A DNA stretch of 64,000 nt from Spraguea lophii (Eukaryota; Microsporidia; Spragueidae). The position numbers were made by a program, and so were the translations under genes. Every line of letters begins with the position of its first letter. Within the stretch, counting starts at the first letter, position 1. This document shows positions 10,442-20,751 of the stretch, piece after piece. The stretch covers positions 28,632 through 92,631 of the forward strand of contig LDOQ01000300.1 of assembly GCA_001887945.1 (NCBI GenBank). The letters are read 5' to 3'. The notes under the pieces were generated by a model. That model was not told the origin of the DNA. It made no database searches and was given only the letters and a program-made list of their open reading frames with translations.

Positions 10442-10867
10442 TTATTCTAACTTCACACCTTGCTCTTCCAACATTTTTTCTATTTCATCCAAATCCTTAT
10501 CTGCCAAATCCTCACTTATATCTTCTTCATCTTTACCATCTTTTATTTTTTCTATTTTTTTCTTTTTAATTTCTTCCAAAGTTTTTATCTTTCCTGTTTT
10601 CCATTCATCTCTCTTTTCATCTACGTGTTTGAATTCACAATGCTCTTTTGTACACCCTTGAGATTGTGTTTCCCAATAACACATTTCTCCTTTTCTATTT
10701 TTTACCAGATGGTATTTACTATGTCTGAAAAGACAATCTACTCGGCATATTTTCTTTTTATCCCATGTCTTGCATAATACAGTATTTTCTTTTGCAGAAT
10801 TGGAATGTCTGAATTTGCAGTCTGATTTATTGCATTTTGAATACAAGAAGAAATAACAATCTTCCAT
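10442..10867 (-). CDS. Triple CCCH zinc finger protein, ZC3H11A-like
   Basis: The protein has 141 residues. Three CCCH fingers lie in the first 85: CYFFLYSKCNKSDCKFRH, CKTWDKKKICRVDCLFRH and CYWETQSQGCTKEHCEFKH (C-x7/8-C-x3/4-C-x3-H). The order and wording (EDCYFF.YS.C, VCKTW, CYWE.Q..GC) closely follow the N-terminus of animal ZC3H11A, an mRNA-export-associated protein. The rest is a charged Lys/Glu/Asp tail that looks coiled. RNA binding is inferred from the fingers. CCC lies nine bases before the ATG on the minus strand. Confidence 0.8.
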   Translation of the reverse strand: MEDCYFFLYSKCNKSDCKFRHSNSAKENTVLCKTWDKKKICRVDCLFRHSKYHLVKNRKGEMCYWETQSQGCTKEHCEFKHVDEKRDEWKTGKIKTLEEIKKKKIEKIKDGKDEEDISEDLADKDLDEIEKMLEEQGVKLE

Positions 10868-11810
10868 AGAATGGGTGAAGATTTATAAAAAAATAAATAA
10901 TTTTAAAATAATGTTTATTTTTGTATTTTAAATGGGTGTAGGTAAAATATAGTTAACTGTAAATAAATAATACTTTGATATAATAATAATTATTTTTTAT
11001 ATGAGTAAAAGTATTATTTTTATATATAACTTGTTTATAACTGAGATATATTATTTTTTCTACTATCAGATTATAGATTATTTCTTCTAATATCAAATTA
11101 TAGATTATTTTTCATTAACGTATTACTCCTTTATTTTTATTGTTGATGGAGGTAATAATAAAGATAAAGGAGTAATGATAATAAGGATCTTTAATGATCT
11201 AATATTACCATTTATTTAGAACAAGCATATCTTTAAAATTTTGAATTCATAATATTTACTCCTGGTGTTAAATTGTTTTCTTTTAAAAATAATGATATAA
11301 ACAATTTTAAAGGAAAAAGTCGGTTATTGACATACTCTTGTATCAATAATCTTTCATCCTATTTTATCTCCTTTTTATTGTGTATACTGTTTGATATAAC
11401 TAAAGAAATATTAAAAAAGTGGATTAAAAATTTTTATAATATTTTTTTCTCCCTTAAAAATCTTAGAATTTAACCGGGAATTTCTTTTAAATTATATTTA
11501 TTAACATCTAAACCAATAGTTTTTATTATTATTAATATTACGTATTTGGATATTAAGAATATTATTTTTTGATAGGTAACGTGATTTAATTTTAAAATTG
11601 TATAACTTCCATTATAAAATCTTTGATAAAGATATTTGTATGCTTTACATATCATTAGAAAAGAAGATATGAAAATATATTAATATTATAATTTTATACT
11701 ATATTCTAATCTCATTAAAATTATATGATTTTGTTTTAAATTGTTTATTTGTTCGCATCATTTTTTTGTATCATATTTACTTTTTTAAAAAAAATAACCC
11801 CATAAACATT
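10868..11810. other. Intergenic AT-rich stretch with one hairpin
   Basis: This lies between divergent starts. Short frames at 11273-11473 (+) and 11470-11655 (-) lack a start motif and any recognisable content, so I do not call them. A 13-bp perfect inverted repeat (ATTACTCCTTTAT at 11122-11134, complement at 11164-11176) with a 29-base loop is the only structure noted. Confidence 0.4.
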
Positions 11811-13466
11811 ATGACATTGAAAACAATTGTTGAGAACAATGAAGAATATATTATAACTGATGATACATTGAATATGGTAGAAAAGATAAAAGAATTTATG
11901 AATAACCAGAAAAAGAAGAATACTGGCTGTTTATATTGCAATAATAGGAAATACGATATTGAGAATATTTATGATTTATCAGAATTTTATTTATCTGCTA
12001 TATTTTGTGTGGAAAAACATATGGAAAATATTTTATATGAGAAAAATATATTTTATTATCTTTTTTTTATAGAAAATTTTATTTTTGAAGCTGTTTCAAA
12101 AGATGATGAAATTTCTAATGTAGAAAAATTATTGTATGAGGGGAAGAAATCAGAGAAAATGAAAAATAAAATTATAGAAAAAAGTAAAATGTATGCAGTT
12201 GATAGTTCTGTGCATATTAATTGTGAGCAGGAAATAGATTCTTTGTGTTATAAAGTTTTTAAAAAAATGTCTTTTAAAGAGAAAATGACGGTTAATGAAA
12301 ATGAAGTAGCTTTTATTTTGTATATTCTTTTTAGGAGATCGGAGTTTATGAGATTTTATAAAACTTTTAACGGTGGAAAAAAGAGTCTTGTGGGATATAG
12401 ATTATTTTTAATCTTTTCAATGCATCCTGATAGTGAAAAAAGTATTACTGCAATAAAAAATGAATTGAAAAATGCAAAGAGAATAAAAACTGATGGATTT
12501 TATATGGAAGAAAGTATAATGAAAGAACTTAAACCTATTGAACAAAATGAGAATATGAAAATAAATGGAATTTGTAAAAATAGTGTTATTGAAATTATAG
12601 AAAAGATGAATGAGGATGTAGGATATGAAAATGGATGGAAAGATCAAGAAGAATGGTTAGAAATAAAATCTGTAGAAAATAAATATCTTGATTGTATGAA
12701 AATGTGGTTTTTCAACAAAGAGAAAGGACCAGAGAGTGTTAATGCATCAATGATAGGTGTATGTATTACGTATAGAAAATTTGATGATGGATGGCTTATA
12801 TTTAATTCATTAGAACAGAAATATGATTCAGTAATTGCCAAAACATGTATTCTCTGCTGTGTTGCAATAAAAGTTACACATTGTAATATTTGGATTGATA
12901 GACTTAATTTAATAATAAAATTAGCTACTGAAAAAAATGTTAGAGGTCTTTGCTGTACGACGGCTAAAGAAATATTCAGCCATTTATCAGATTTTACAGA
13001 AGAAGAAAAAATGAAGATTTTGGAACAATTTATGCAGAATGTTAATTTATACATAAAAGAAAGTGGAGATGAATTTATAAGCACCGTACTTAATGGAATG
13101 TCCATGCTCTGCCATTCTTCTGATGATAAACTTAATGTGTGTTGTTTTGAATATGCTAATAGAATATACACTTGGTGGAAAACATGCAAGAAAGGAGCTA
13201 AGAATTTTAAAAAGCAAAAAGAATTAAAACCAACGATTTATGGTTCTATGTTAAGAGTATGTGAAAAAACAAATAATTGTGATGAATTCTGTTCTATATG
13301 CAAAGATTTAGAAAAAAGTAGTTCGGATTTAAACGTAGAAATATTTACCCAGTTAGATAGTTATCATCGAATGAAGAATTGTAAGTGTAATTTGACTGAT
13401 TGTGATGGAAGAGATAAAAAAGAGATAAAGAAATTATTGAAACATGTGGTGAAGGATAAAATATGA
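11811..13466 (+). CDS. Unknown protein with weak PPR/TPR-like helical repeats
   Basis: The protein has 551 residues. The ATG at 11811 follows AACCCCATAAACATT; the frame extends upstream only with TTG. It is predicted to be all-helical, rich in Lys, Glu, Asn and Cys. Segments near residues 315-340 (SMIGVCITYRKFDDGWLIFNSL) and 490-520 (YGSMLRVCEKTNNCDEFCSICKDL) look like pentatricopeptide-type helix pairs ('..mi..C.....dda..if..l'). A CLYCNNRKY motif lies near residue 40. No targeting peptide is evident. I cannot name a function; RNA binding would fit if the repeats are real PPRs. It is flanked by unrelated genes. Confidence 0.6.
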   Translation: MTLKTIVENNEEYIITDDTLNMVEKIKEFMNNQKKKNTGCLYCNNRKYDIENIYDLSEFYLSAIFCVEKHMENILYEKNIFYYLFFIENFIFEAVSKDDEISNVEKLLYEGKKSEKMKNKIIEKSKMYAVDSSVHINCEQEIDSLCYKVFKKMSFKEKMTVNENEVAFILYILFRRSEFMRFYKTFNGGKKSLVGYRLFLIFSMHPDSEKSITAIKNELKNAKRIKTDGFYMEESIMKELKPIEQNENMKINGICKNSVIEIIEKMNEDVGYENGWKDQEEWLEIKSVENKYLDCMKMWFFNKEKGPESVNASMIGVCITYRKFDDGWLIFNSLEQKYDSVIAKTCILCCVAIKVTHCNIWIDRLNLIIKLATEKNVRGLCCTTAKEIFSHLSDFTEEEKMKILEQFMQNVNLYIKESGDEFISTVLNGMSMLCHSSDDKLNVCCFEYANRIYTWWKTCKKGAKNFKKQKELKPTIYGSMLRVCEKTNNCDEFCSICKDLEKSSSDLNVEIFTQLDSYHRMKNCKCNLTDCDGRDKKEIKKLLKHVVKDKI

Positions 13467-13544
13467 ATTAAACTAAGTTAATGTTTATTTTGTTTTAAAA
13501 TTATTTTATCTTTAAACAACTTCTTTCAACCAGAAGGAGAATAT

Positions 13545-13640
13545 GCTTAATCTAATGATCACGGTATGGTAACTAAATTCCAATTATATTCGAACCACTT
13601 ACCATAAAAGAGTTTTAAAATTTTTGTAAACAGATTTATT
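13545..13640 (+). repeat. SINE-like head fragment
   Basis: 'aatctaatgatcacggtatggtaac' followed by 'atattcgaaccacttacc' resembles the A-box and B-box region of the SINE head seen at 6490 and 44660. It is decayed and lacks the body, so it is a fragment of the family. Confidence 0.45.
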
Positions 13641-13789
13641 ATATCCACAGAAGATAAAGAAATAGAATTGTTTTTACTTTAAGGCTTATTTTGTTTAATT
13701 ATTCGTTCATCTAGTAAATATTCATACAATGACTAATTAAATATTACATATTAGATGATATTTGATTAGCGACTATTTTTCTTATTTCT

Positions 13790-14190
13790 TTTATTCTATC
13801 AAGACATCTTACCATAGTTTTGATAGCTTTCTACGGGGGTATTCTTATGTATTTTACAAAAATAAAAAAATCAAAAAGAAAGGAAAAAAGATATTGGATG
13901 AGTAAGGATTCAATAACATAGCTTGATTGCGTTTTATACAAAGAATAACTACTAAATTAAAATAATTGCAATTCTATATTAATTTTTGAGTTGGTTAATA
14001 CTATGTCAAGAAAGAAGTTAGACATCTTTAAGAAATCGATAGAGGGGAGTGATGTACATCATACTCAAAATTTTAATTTTCTGGACATAATATAAGATGG
14101 AATTAATAAATATTTGTAATGATACCATTTAATGCGAGTTATTCATGTTTTAAAAAACAACAGTTTCAGAGATAAACCGCACAGGAATAA
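13790..14190 (+). repeat. Decayed SINE-like repeat copy
   Basis: It shares the family order: an A-rich linker with 'gaaaggaaaaaagatattggatgagtaagg', then 'actaaattaaaataattgcaattc', 'gtcaagaaagaagttagacatctttaagaa', 'taatataagatggaattaat' and 'cagagataaaccgcacagg'. It lies just upstream of the leucyl-tRNA synthetase start. Confidence 0.65.
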
Positions 14191-14269
14191 ATTTATAATA
14201 ATTATAATATTATCTGAAAAAAAATTAATTTTATTTTAAAAAAATATTTTTTTCAGCTTACGTTTACCC

Positions 14270-16831
14270 ATGAACACAAAAAATTCAACAAAGCTTAATT
14301 TTATAACAGAATTAGAATTTAAAGATGAAAATACCACTGGGGTAGATTATGCACGTAAAAAATATTTTATAACATTTCCATATCCTTATATGAATGGTAG
14401 ATTGCATTTAGGCCATTTATATTCTATTTCAAAATCAGAATTTATGTCCAGGTATAAAGCACAGCGTGGATTTAATGTTTTATTTCCTTTTTCATTTCAT
14501 TGTACGGGTATGCCTATTTCTGCATCTGCACAAAAATTGGAAAATGAAATAAAAAGAGGAGAAAATGGACCTACTACAAAAATTTTAAAATCTTTAGGTT
14601 TTGATGATCCTAAACCATTCACTGATCCTATACACTGGCTTAAAACATTTCCAGGATTAAATATAAATTCTTTAAAAAATTTTCATATAAATGTGGATTG
14701 GAGGAGATCTTTTATTACAACGGATATAAATCCATATTATGATTCATTCATAAAATATCAATTCAATAAATTGAAGAGGTTGGGGTATTTGTCTTTCGGT
14801 AAAAGAAATACAATATTTTGTCCAGTGGATAATCAACCTTGTTTGGATCATGATAGAATGAAAGGTGAAGGTGTTTTACCAGCAAAAATTAAATTGTTGA
14901 TAATAAAAAATAATAATGAGAATTTATGTGTTAGGATTCCAGATGAAATGATCAAAGAAGTTAAAAATAAAAAAATAGGGATTTCTGTTATTTTAAGAAA
15001 AGATTCTATTTTTAAAAGAATTTCTATGCATAAACAAATTTTTATTGTAGAAGAGAAAGTTTATAATAATATTAAATATCAGTTAGAAATTGATGTATTG
15101 GAGGATATACACGTAGAAGATATTGTAAAAATAGATTTTAAAGGTGTAGAATTATATATAAAAGATATCAAAGATGATATAATTCTTAAAACTTCCAAGA
15201 GAGAAGAAAGTACATTAGAAGAAGAAATAAAGGATATCAGTATAACTGAAAATTACATGAATAAGATAAAAAAAATGTTAGAAACGAATATAGAAGGAAC
15301 TACCATCAATGAGGATTTTATACAATATTATGAACCTGAAAGTGAAGTAATAAGTAGAAGTGGTGGTATATGTTGTGTAGCATTAACAGATCAGTGGTTT
15401 ATAAATTATAATTCAAGAGAATGGAAAGATAAAGTATTAGAGCATATTAATTCTATGATACTTACAAAAGAGACAAAAGATATTTTATTAGATGGTGTAG
15501 AATGGATAGATAAATGGGGATTTAGTAGAAGCTTTGGATTAGGAACAAAAATACCATTTGATGAAAAATATATAATAGACTCATTAAGTGATTCTACAAT
15601 ATACATGGCTTTTTATACGTTTAAAAATCTTTTATTCAAGGATTTAGAAGGAAAGGATGAAATATTCAAAAAAAAATTTTTATCTGAGGATGTATGGAAA
15701 TATATTTTTGAAGGAAATGAGATTGTAATGGATAAAATAGATGATAAACATAAAATGATACTTATTGAATGTAGAAAAGCATTTGAATATTTCTATCCGG
15801 TAGATTTACGTGTTAGTGGGAAGGATTTATTGAAAAATCATCTACTCTTCTTCCTCTTCAACCATGTAGCACTTTTTGATTCTTCAAAATATCCTCTTAG
15901 AATATTTACTAACGGTCATTTACTTCTTAACAATGAGAAGATGTCTAAAAGTACTGGTAATTTCATGACTGTAGATCAAGTTCTAGATAAATATGGTGTA
16001 GCTGCTACACGTATGACATTGGCTACATGTGGAGATCATAATGAAGATGCCAATTTTGATGAGAATGTTGCAGAAACATCCATTTTAAAAATTTATAATT
16101 TTATAGAATTTATAGAAAATTATTTTTCCCTGAAGGAATATTCGCATGATTTTTCTTTCGCAGAAAAATATTTTTCTGAAGGAATTAATTTTAACATAAA
16201 AGAAACAGAGAATGCTTTTGAAAAAATGCTTTACAGAGATGCTATAAAATATGGATTTTATGAAATGATAAACCTGAAAGATGATTATTTAGCCATGGGA
16301 GGAAAAGAAAACAATATTATTTTCAAAGAATTTATAAAAATAACATTGAATCTCACATATCCTATTTTAAACAGTATTAGTAAAACTCTACTTAAAAAAT
16401 ATTATGATGAATCACCTTCCTGGATATCATGTATTTATGATAATAAAAATAATAATATCTTTTCTGGTGTAGATATTATAAAAAAGCAATTTAAAAATAT
16501 TCATAAAAAAATAATGAAATTAAAAAAGAATAAAATAATAATAGGCGTAGGTAAAGATAAACCAGAATGGAAAAAAGAATGTGATAATTTATTAAATAAA
16601 AATATAAATGTAAAAGAAAATATATCTGAATATAAAAATATATTTAAAAAATATAAAATAAAAGATAATATGGGAATGTCATACATAATGACAAAGAATG
16701 ATAAAGAATACGATGAATTGTATTTATTAAATGAACTTAAGAAATATTTTGAAGAAAAATATAAAATAAATATTGAAATAAATGAATGTGAGAAAGCAGA
16801 GAAATATAATCCAATGATAAAATACGAATAA
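14270..16831 (+). CDS. Leucyl-tRNA synthetase, cytosolic
   Basis: The 853-residue class I synthetase shows the HIGH-type motif HLGH (residues 46-49, within FPYPYMNGRLHLGHLYS) and KMSKS near residue 560 (NEKMSKSTGNFMTVDQVLDKYG). LeuRS-type markers include HCTGMPISASAQKLE, the editing-domain region, DQWFINYN and RSFGLGTKIPF. It charges tRNA-Leu with leucine. It is somewhat shorter than fungal cytosolic LeuRS, mostly through a reduced C-terminal part that is Lys/Asn-rich. The start codon follows TTACCC directly. Confidence 0.95.
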   Translation: MNTKNSTKLNFITELEFKDENTTGVDYARKKYFITFPYPYMNGRLHLGHLYSISKSEFMSRYKAQRGFNVLFPFSFHCTGMPISASAQKLENEIKRGENGPTTKILKSLGFDDPKPFTDPIHWLKTFPGLNINSLKNFHINVDWRRSFITTDINPYYDSFIKYQFNKLKRLGYLSFGKRNTIFCPVDNQPCLDHDRMKGEGVLPAKIKLLIIKNNNENLCVRIPDEMIKEVKNKKIGISVILRKDSIFKRISMHKQIFIVEEKVYNNIKYQLEIDVLEDIHVEDIVKIDFKGVELYIKDIKDDIILKTSKREESTLEEEIKDISITENYMNKIKKMLETNIEGTTINEDFIQYYEPESEVISRSGGICCVALTDQWFINYNSREWKDKVLEHINSMILTKETKDILLDGVEWIDKWGFSRSFGLGTKIPFDEKYIIDSLSDSTIYMAFYTFKNLLFKDLEGKDEIFKKKFLSEDVWKYIFEGNEIVMDKIDDKHKMILIECRKAFEYFYPVDLRVSGKDLLKNHLLFFLFNHVALFDSSKYPLRIFTNGHLLLNNEKMSKSTGNFMTVDQVLDKYGVAATRMTLATCGDHNEDANFDENVAETSILKIYNFIEFIENYFSLKEYSHDFSFAEKYFSEGINFNIKETENAFEKMLYRDAIKYGFYEMINLKDDYLAMGGKENNIIFKEFIKITLNLTYPILNSISKTLLKKYYDESPSWISCIYDNKNNNIFSGVDIIKKQFKNIHKKIMKLKKNKIIIGVGKDKPEWKKECDNLLNKNINVKENISEYKNIFKKYKIKDNMGMSYIMTKNDKEYDELYLLNELKKYFEEKYKINIEINECEKAEKYNPMIKYE

Positions 16832-17495
16832 AATAAATATTTTATATGAAATAATAATTAAAATCTAATTCAAAAATTCTTTTTACTATAAAATTTGTAT
16901 TAAATATTTTTTATTATTATAAAATATTTTTATTTTTGAGTAGGAGAAATTGGAAAATTATAAAATAATTGTATTCATAATAATACTATATCTTATTTTA
17001 TTATACCAAAAAATACTTTATTATTTTTTATGTTTATTAATTATTCTATAAAATATTACTTAAAGAAAAACATTATGCTCTTTTATAATTAAATTTAAAT
17101 TATCTTCTATGTTTTTTTAATTATTCTAAAAATAAAATATGCCATAAATCATTCTATAAAATATATCATATTTTTAATTTATAATTATTCTTTTATGTTT
17201 GACTTAAAATCATGCTTTGGGTGTTTGACATTCTTTTTTTTTTAAAATATTTTTTATATGAAATATTATTTCTTCTTAATTTTTTAATGTTATTGCATGC
17301 ACTATTATTTTTTATTTTAATTTACCTTCATTTACCTTCATTTATTTTATTTTTATATTTTTATATTTTTTCTATTTCAAATCAACAACAATTGATTGTA
17401 ATATATTTGCATCTAAAATATTTTCACTTAAAAAATTATCCATTCTTTTTCATCTCATATTCATTTTTTTGTTTACCTTTTTTATACATCCCCTT
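16832..17495. other. Intergenic AT-rich stretch
   Basis: A frame at 17212-17544 encodes only Phe/Leu/Tyr-rich sequence, as expected from T-rich DNA, and overlaps the start of the DP gene. I do not call it. Confidence 0.4.
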
Positions 17496-18095
17496 ATGGA
17501 TTTATCCGAGAATCTATTATCAGACAATAGAAGAGATGGTCTGAAGAAGATAAGTTCTTCTGTGTATAATTTATTGCGTGAGCATGGTTCTTGTACATAT
17601 AAATTTTTGTGTAGTAAGGTAAATAACAAAAATAGTAATACCTTAAGAAGAAGGATATATGATGTTTTGAGTGTAATGAGAGCGTTGAATATGGTGGTAA
17701 AAGATGGGAAGGAGTATAGATTACAAAATCTTAAGGATGAAATAAAAGAGAAAAAAAAAGTGTTGGAAGATTTGAAATGTATAAAACAGGGTATTGAATG
17801 TTTGATAGAAAAAAATAGAAATATGCACATAGAGGAACATGAGAAATTTAGATTTCCTTTTTTTCTAATAGCTGTAGATAAGTCAACAGATGTTCATTGT
17901 GAAACAAATGATGAAAGAACATTCTTTAAATTTAGAGCTACTAGTAAAATAAAATTAGTAGAGGATGTTGAGATATTAAAGGAATGTGGAAGAAAAAGTA
18001 TTTATGGGTCAGAAAGTGTTAGGACAGAAGATATATTTTCTGAACGATATAATGTTTATGAAGAGTTACCGTATGACCCTTTCACTTTTATATGA
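17496..18095 (+). CDS. DP-type transcription factor (E2F dimerisation partner)
   Basis: The protein has 199 residues. The winged-helix DNA-binding domain (residues about 8-70) ends with LRRRIYDVLSVMRALNMVVKD, the RRRxYDxLxVxxAxxxIxKD signature of DP proteins. A leucine-rich helix follows for dimerisation. The segment FRFPFFLIAVDKSTDVHCE and TFFKFRATSKIKLVEDVEILKECG matches the DP C-terminal domain ('PFi.v.t...t...c......F.F....ei.dd..vLk..g'). DP pairs with E2F to control cell-cycle genes; no E2F gene is in this window. The ATG at 17496 follows ATCCCCTT. Confidence 0.83.
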   Translation: MDLSENLLSDNRRDGLKKISSSVYNLLREHGSCTYKFLCSKVNNKNSNTLRRRIYDVLSVMRALNMVVKDGKEYRLQNLKDEIKEKKKVLEDLKCIKQGIECLIEKNRNMHIEEHEKFRFPFFLIAVDKSTDVHCETNDERTFFKFRATSKIKLVEDVEILKECGRKSIYGSESVRTEDIFSERYNVYEELPYDPFTFI

Positions 18096-18306
18096 ATTCA
18101 AAAAAATTAATAAATTATAAAGGATTAAAATATTTTTTTTTAGAAATAAAATTTATTAAGATTCCCGAAATATTATTTTTAATTATTTTTAAATGTAAAA
18201 AAATAAAGGCATTTTATAACTGATTTCCCTTATATAGTAATTAATATATATAAGGAAATTGAAAAATATGAATTGATAACTAGATTTGTTTTAATTAAAT
18301 AATATC

Positions 18307-19254
18307 TTATTTTACTATTTTCTTTTCATTGTCGGAACTATCATCATCATTTTTCTTTGATTTATTATCTGTTTTAAAGTTTCCTTTGGTCATTCCAACA
18401 AGAGTCGAAGAATTATCGCATCCTCCACAAGCAGTTAATTTACCTTCAATAGCGATAGCTTTTTTAGCCAATTTCTGAATACATTCGGTACAATCATCAT
18501 CTTCTTTTTGAACAGGCTTAGGTAATTCTCCTCTTTTTTCCAATAGATTTCCAAGAACATTAAATGTATATTCAGCACCTGCGTTATCTTTGAAACAAGA
18601 TTGTGCTTCCTTTTCCTTGGGCTTCACCCTATAACTTATTGTTTCGACGACTGCCATAAGAACATCTCTTCCTTTTATATTTAAAACAACAACATTACCA
18701 CCATGAACTTTTAGTCTGTAGTATGGCTCTCCTATAATATTACCCATTACTTTTTCAGCGTTACAAGCACCGGCCTTAGCATCATATTTAACAATACATT
18801 CTTTATTTTGCTTAGGAGTTTCGATAATCTTGTTTGCTATTGCTTGTGCTGTTTTTTTCTTTTCTTGTTTTTGTAAAAAACATTGCTTTACCTGTTCCTG
18901 TTTTAATTCTGCTGCTTTTCCTTCTATAGTTAATCCCGCGCACATTGGATTCTGACTCATATCAATATTCATATTTTTAAGCGCATTATAATCCAATGTA
19001 TTTGCGACTGCTCTTGATAAAGCATTTGTAGCAATCTGTCCTTGAGTCAATGCAGCTAAATTATTTGATTTTGATTTCATATCTTCGGTTCCTGCAGACG
19101 GCATAGCTCTTCCACCATAATATCCGGAATTCCCTACATTTCCTCCAGCCATGCTATTTGAAGAATAACTATAAGCAGCAGTTGCAGCATTTACAACATT
19201 TAATAACGAACATGCATATCCTATTACATTAAATATATTTCTTATTCTTGACAT
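18307..19254 (-). CDS. PTP2: Polar tube protein 2
   Basis: The protein has 315 residues with an N-terminal hydrophobic signal peptide (VIGYACSLLNVVNAATA). The mature protein is Lys-rich with scattered conserved cysteines (CFLQKQ, CIVKYDAKAGAC, CFKD, DDDCTECIQ, ACGGC), the PTP2 pattern. It ends in a charged Asp/Lys tail. PTP2 is a component of the extruded infection tube, cross-linked with PTP1 by disulfides. It sits downstream of PTP1 on the same strand, as in other microsporidia. Its N-terminal Gly/Ser/Tyr-rich insert (SMAGGNVGNSGYYGG) is unusual. No CCC motif precedes the ATG. Confidence 0.85.
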   Translation of the reverse strand: MSRIRNIFNVIGYACSLLNVVNAATAAYSYSSNSMAGGNVGNSGYYGGRAMPSAGTEDMKSKSNNLAALTQGQIATNALSRAVANTLDYNALKNMNIDMSQNPMCAGLTIEGKAAELKQEQVKQCFLQKQEKKKTAQAIANKIIETPKQNKECIVKYDAKAGACNAEKVMGNIIGEPYYRLKVHGGNVVVLNIKGRDVLMAVVETISYRVKPKEKEAQSCFKDNAGAEYTFNVLGNLLEKRGELPKPVQKEDDDCTECIQKLAKKAIAIEGKLTACGGCDNSSTLVGMTKGNFKTDNKSKKNDDDSSDNEKKIVK

Positions 19255-20751
19255 TGGTTTCCTATACTTTTTTTCTTTTTATTCTTTAATGATTTAAAAC
19301 GTATTAGAATTAGCCAATATATTTTAAAACACTGCAACGTTAGAAACAATAGACATCATTCTAACTCAAACAATAAAAAATATATAAATCAAAACCATAT
19401 TTGTGATAAATAAAATCTATAGAAGAAATGTTATAACTTTTATAAATCAGAAAATATTAAAAATTATAAAATATTTTTATTCTATTTTTATTATATTTTA
19501 TGATTTTATGGTTTAGAAACAAAACAACATATAAGACATTTAAAGTTACAAAATTAAATGATAATTATAAAATCTATTAATATTGAATATAAAACATATG
19601 ATTGATACAGGTAAATATAATATTTTTTAGAATGTTTAATAAAATATAATACATTTTATATAATATCTCTTTAATATTAAATATTTTATTGTTTGAAATA
19701 TGAAGAATGTAAAATACTTCAATCATTATTTATCAATATTATTGTATTCTATGGGAATGACAGAATATTTTATGATATTCGATTTTATAATATTCTATTT
19801 GAAGTTATTATTTATATAGAAAATCATAATATGATCAAGAGTATAGATGAACAATTGTATTTAAACTGTTATTAAGAAGTGAGCGAAAAAATGTTACATA
19901 TATTCAAATATACAGTTATTAAAATATTTAATAAATTCTGTTACTTTATTTATTTGTGGTATTGTAATTCAATTTTTATAGAAGAATAACTGTTAAGATG
20001 CTTAATATTAAAATATAATATATAGTAATTTTAATAGAGAATAAATGTATGTATTAATTTGAATTGTATAATAGAATTTATAATTGATATGTTTTTAATA
20101 GTTGTTAAAACGTAATACATATATAATACGTGCTTTTATATGTTTTATTATTGAATAAGAATATTGTTTGGGTTCGTATATAAAAACATTCTACAATGAT
20201 AATAATTCTATTGGTATAATGGTATGATTGAAGTTAAGGATTTTTTTTAAAAATTGGAGAGGTTATATATAACAATTGAATTCTAATACTATGATGTAAG
20301 TAATAAAAGTAAGTTATTGCAAACATCGTAATATTCAGCGATAAAAAATCAAATGTTTCAAAAACTTAAATGTTACAGAATAAGATAGAGAACAATTTGT
20401 TGGAAAATATTTATGAATAAAAATTATATTAAAATTTATGTTAAAAAATTTCTTATAGTTTTTAAAACAGAATATTCGATCAATTAATACCAAAATATTA
20501 AAAATTTTGTTTTTCACCAGAATATGAGAAAGATTTTACATACCTTTCATTACATTCTTCTGATTATGGTTTTGAAATTGTTCGAATATTCTTTTTAATA
20601 GAAAAATTAATCTTTATTTTAAAAAAGCGGAAAAAATATGAAATATTTCTTTAAAAAATAATAAAAATATAATTTATTTCTTTAAGAATAAAGAATAAAA
20701 TTAAAAATAACCATTAAATACCTTTATTATTACTTTTCTTTAATTATTTCT
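19255..20751. other. Gene-free spacer between PTP2 and PTP1
   Basis: About 1.5 kb. Short frames at 19693-19875 (+) and 20335-20517 (-) lack start motifs and recognisable content. The spacer presumably holds the PTP2 promoter. It is long for this window and for the compact PTP loci of other microsporidia. Confidence 0.4.

Noticed and set aside
11122..11176. 13-bp inverted repeat as a terminator or regulatory hairpin
   Set aside because: It is a clear hairpin but in a gene-poor AT-rich spacer with no adjacent transcript end; chance cannot be excluded.
11273..11655. Short frames of 66 (+) and 61 (-) residues
   Set aside because: No start motif, no recognisable content, overlapping AT-rich spacer.
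12417..13189. Minus-strand frames of 76 and 181 residues
   Set aside because: They overlap the 551-residue plus-strand gene, have complement-type composition and no start motif.
17212..17544. 110-residue Phe/Leu/Tyr-rich frame
   Set aside because: Typical of translated T-rich DNA and runs into the DP gene in another frame.
19693..20517. Two 60-residue frames in the PTP spacer
   Set aside because: Composition of random AT-rich sequence and no start motif.
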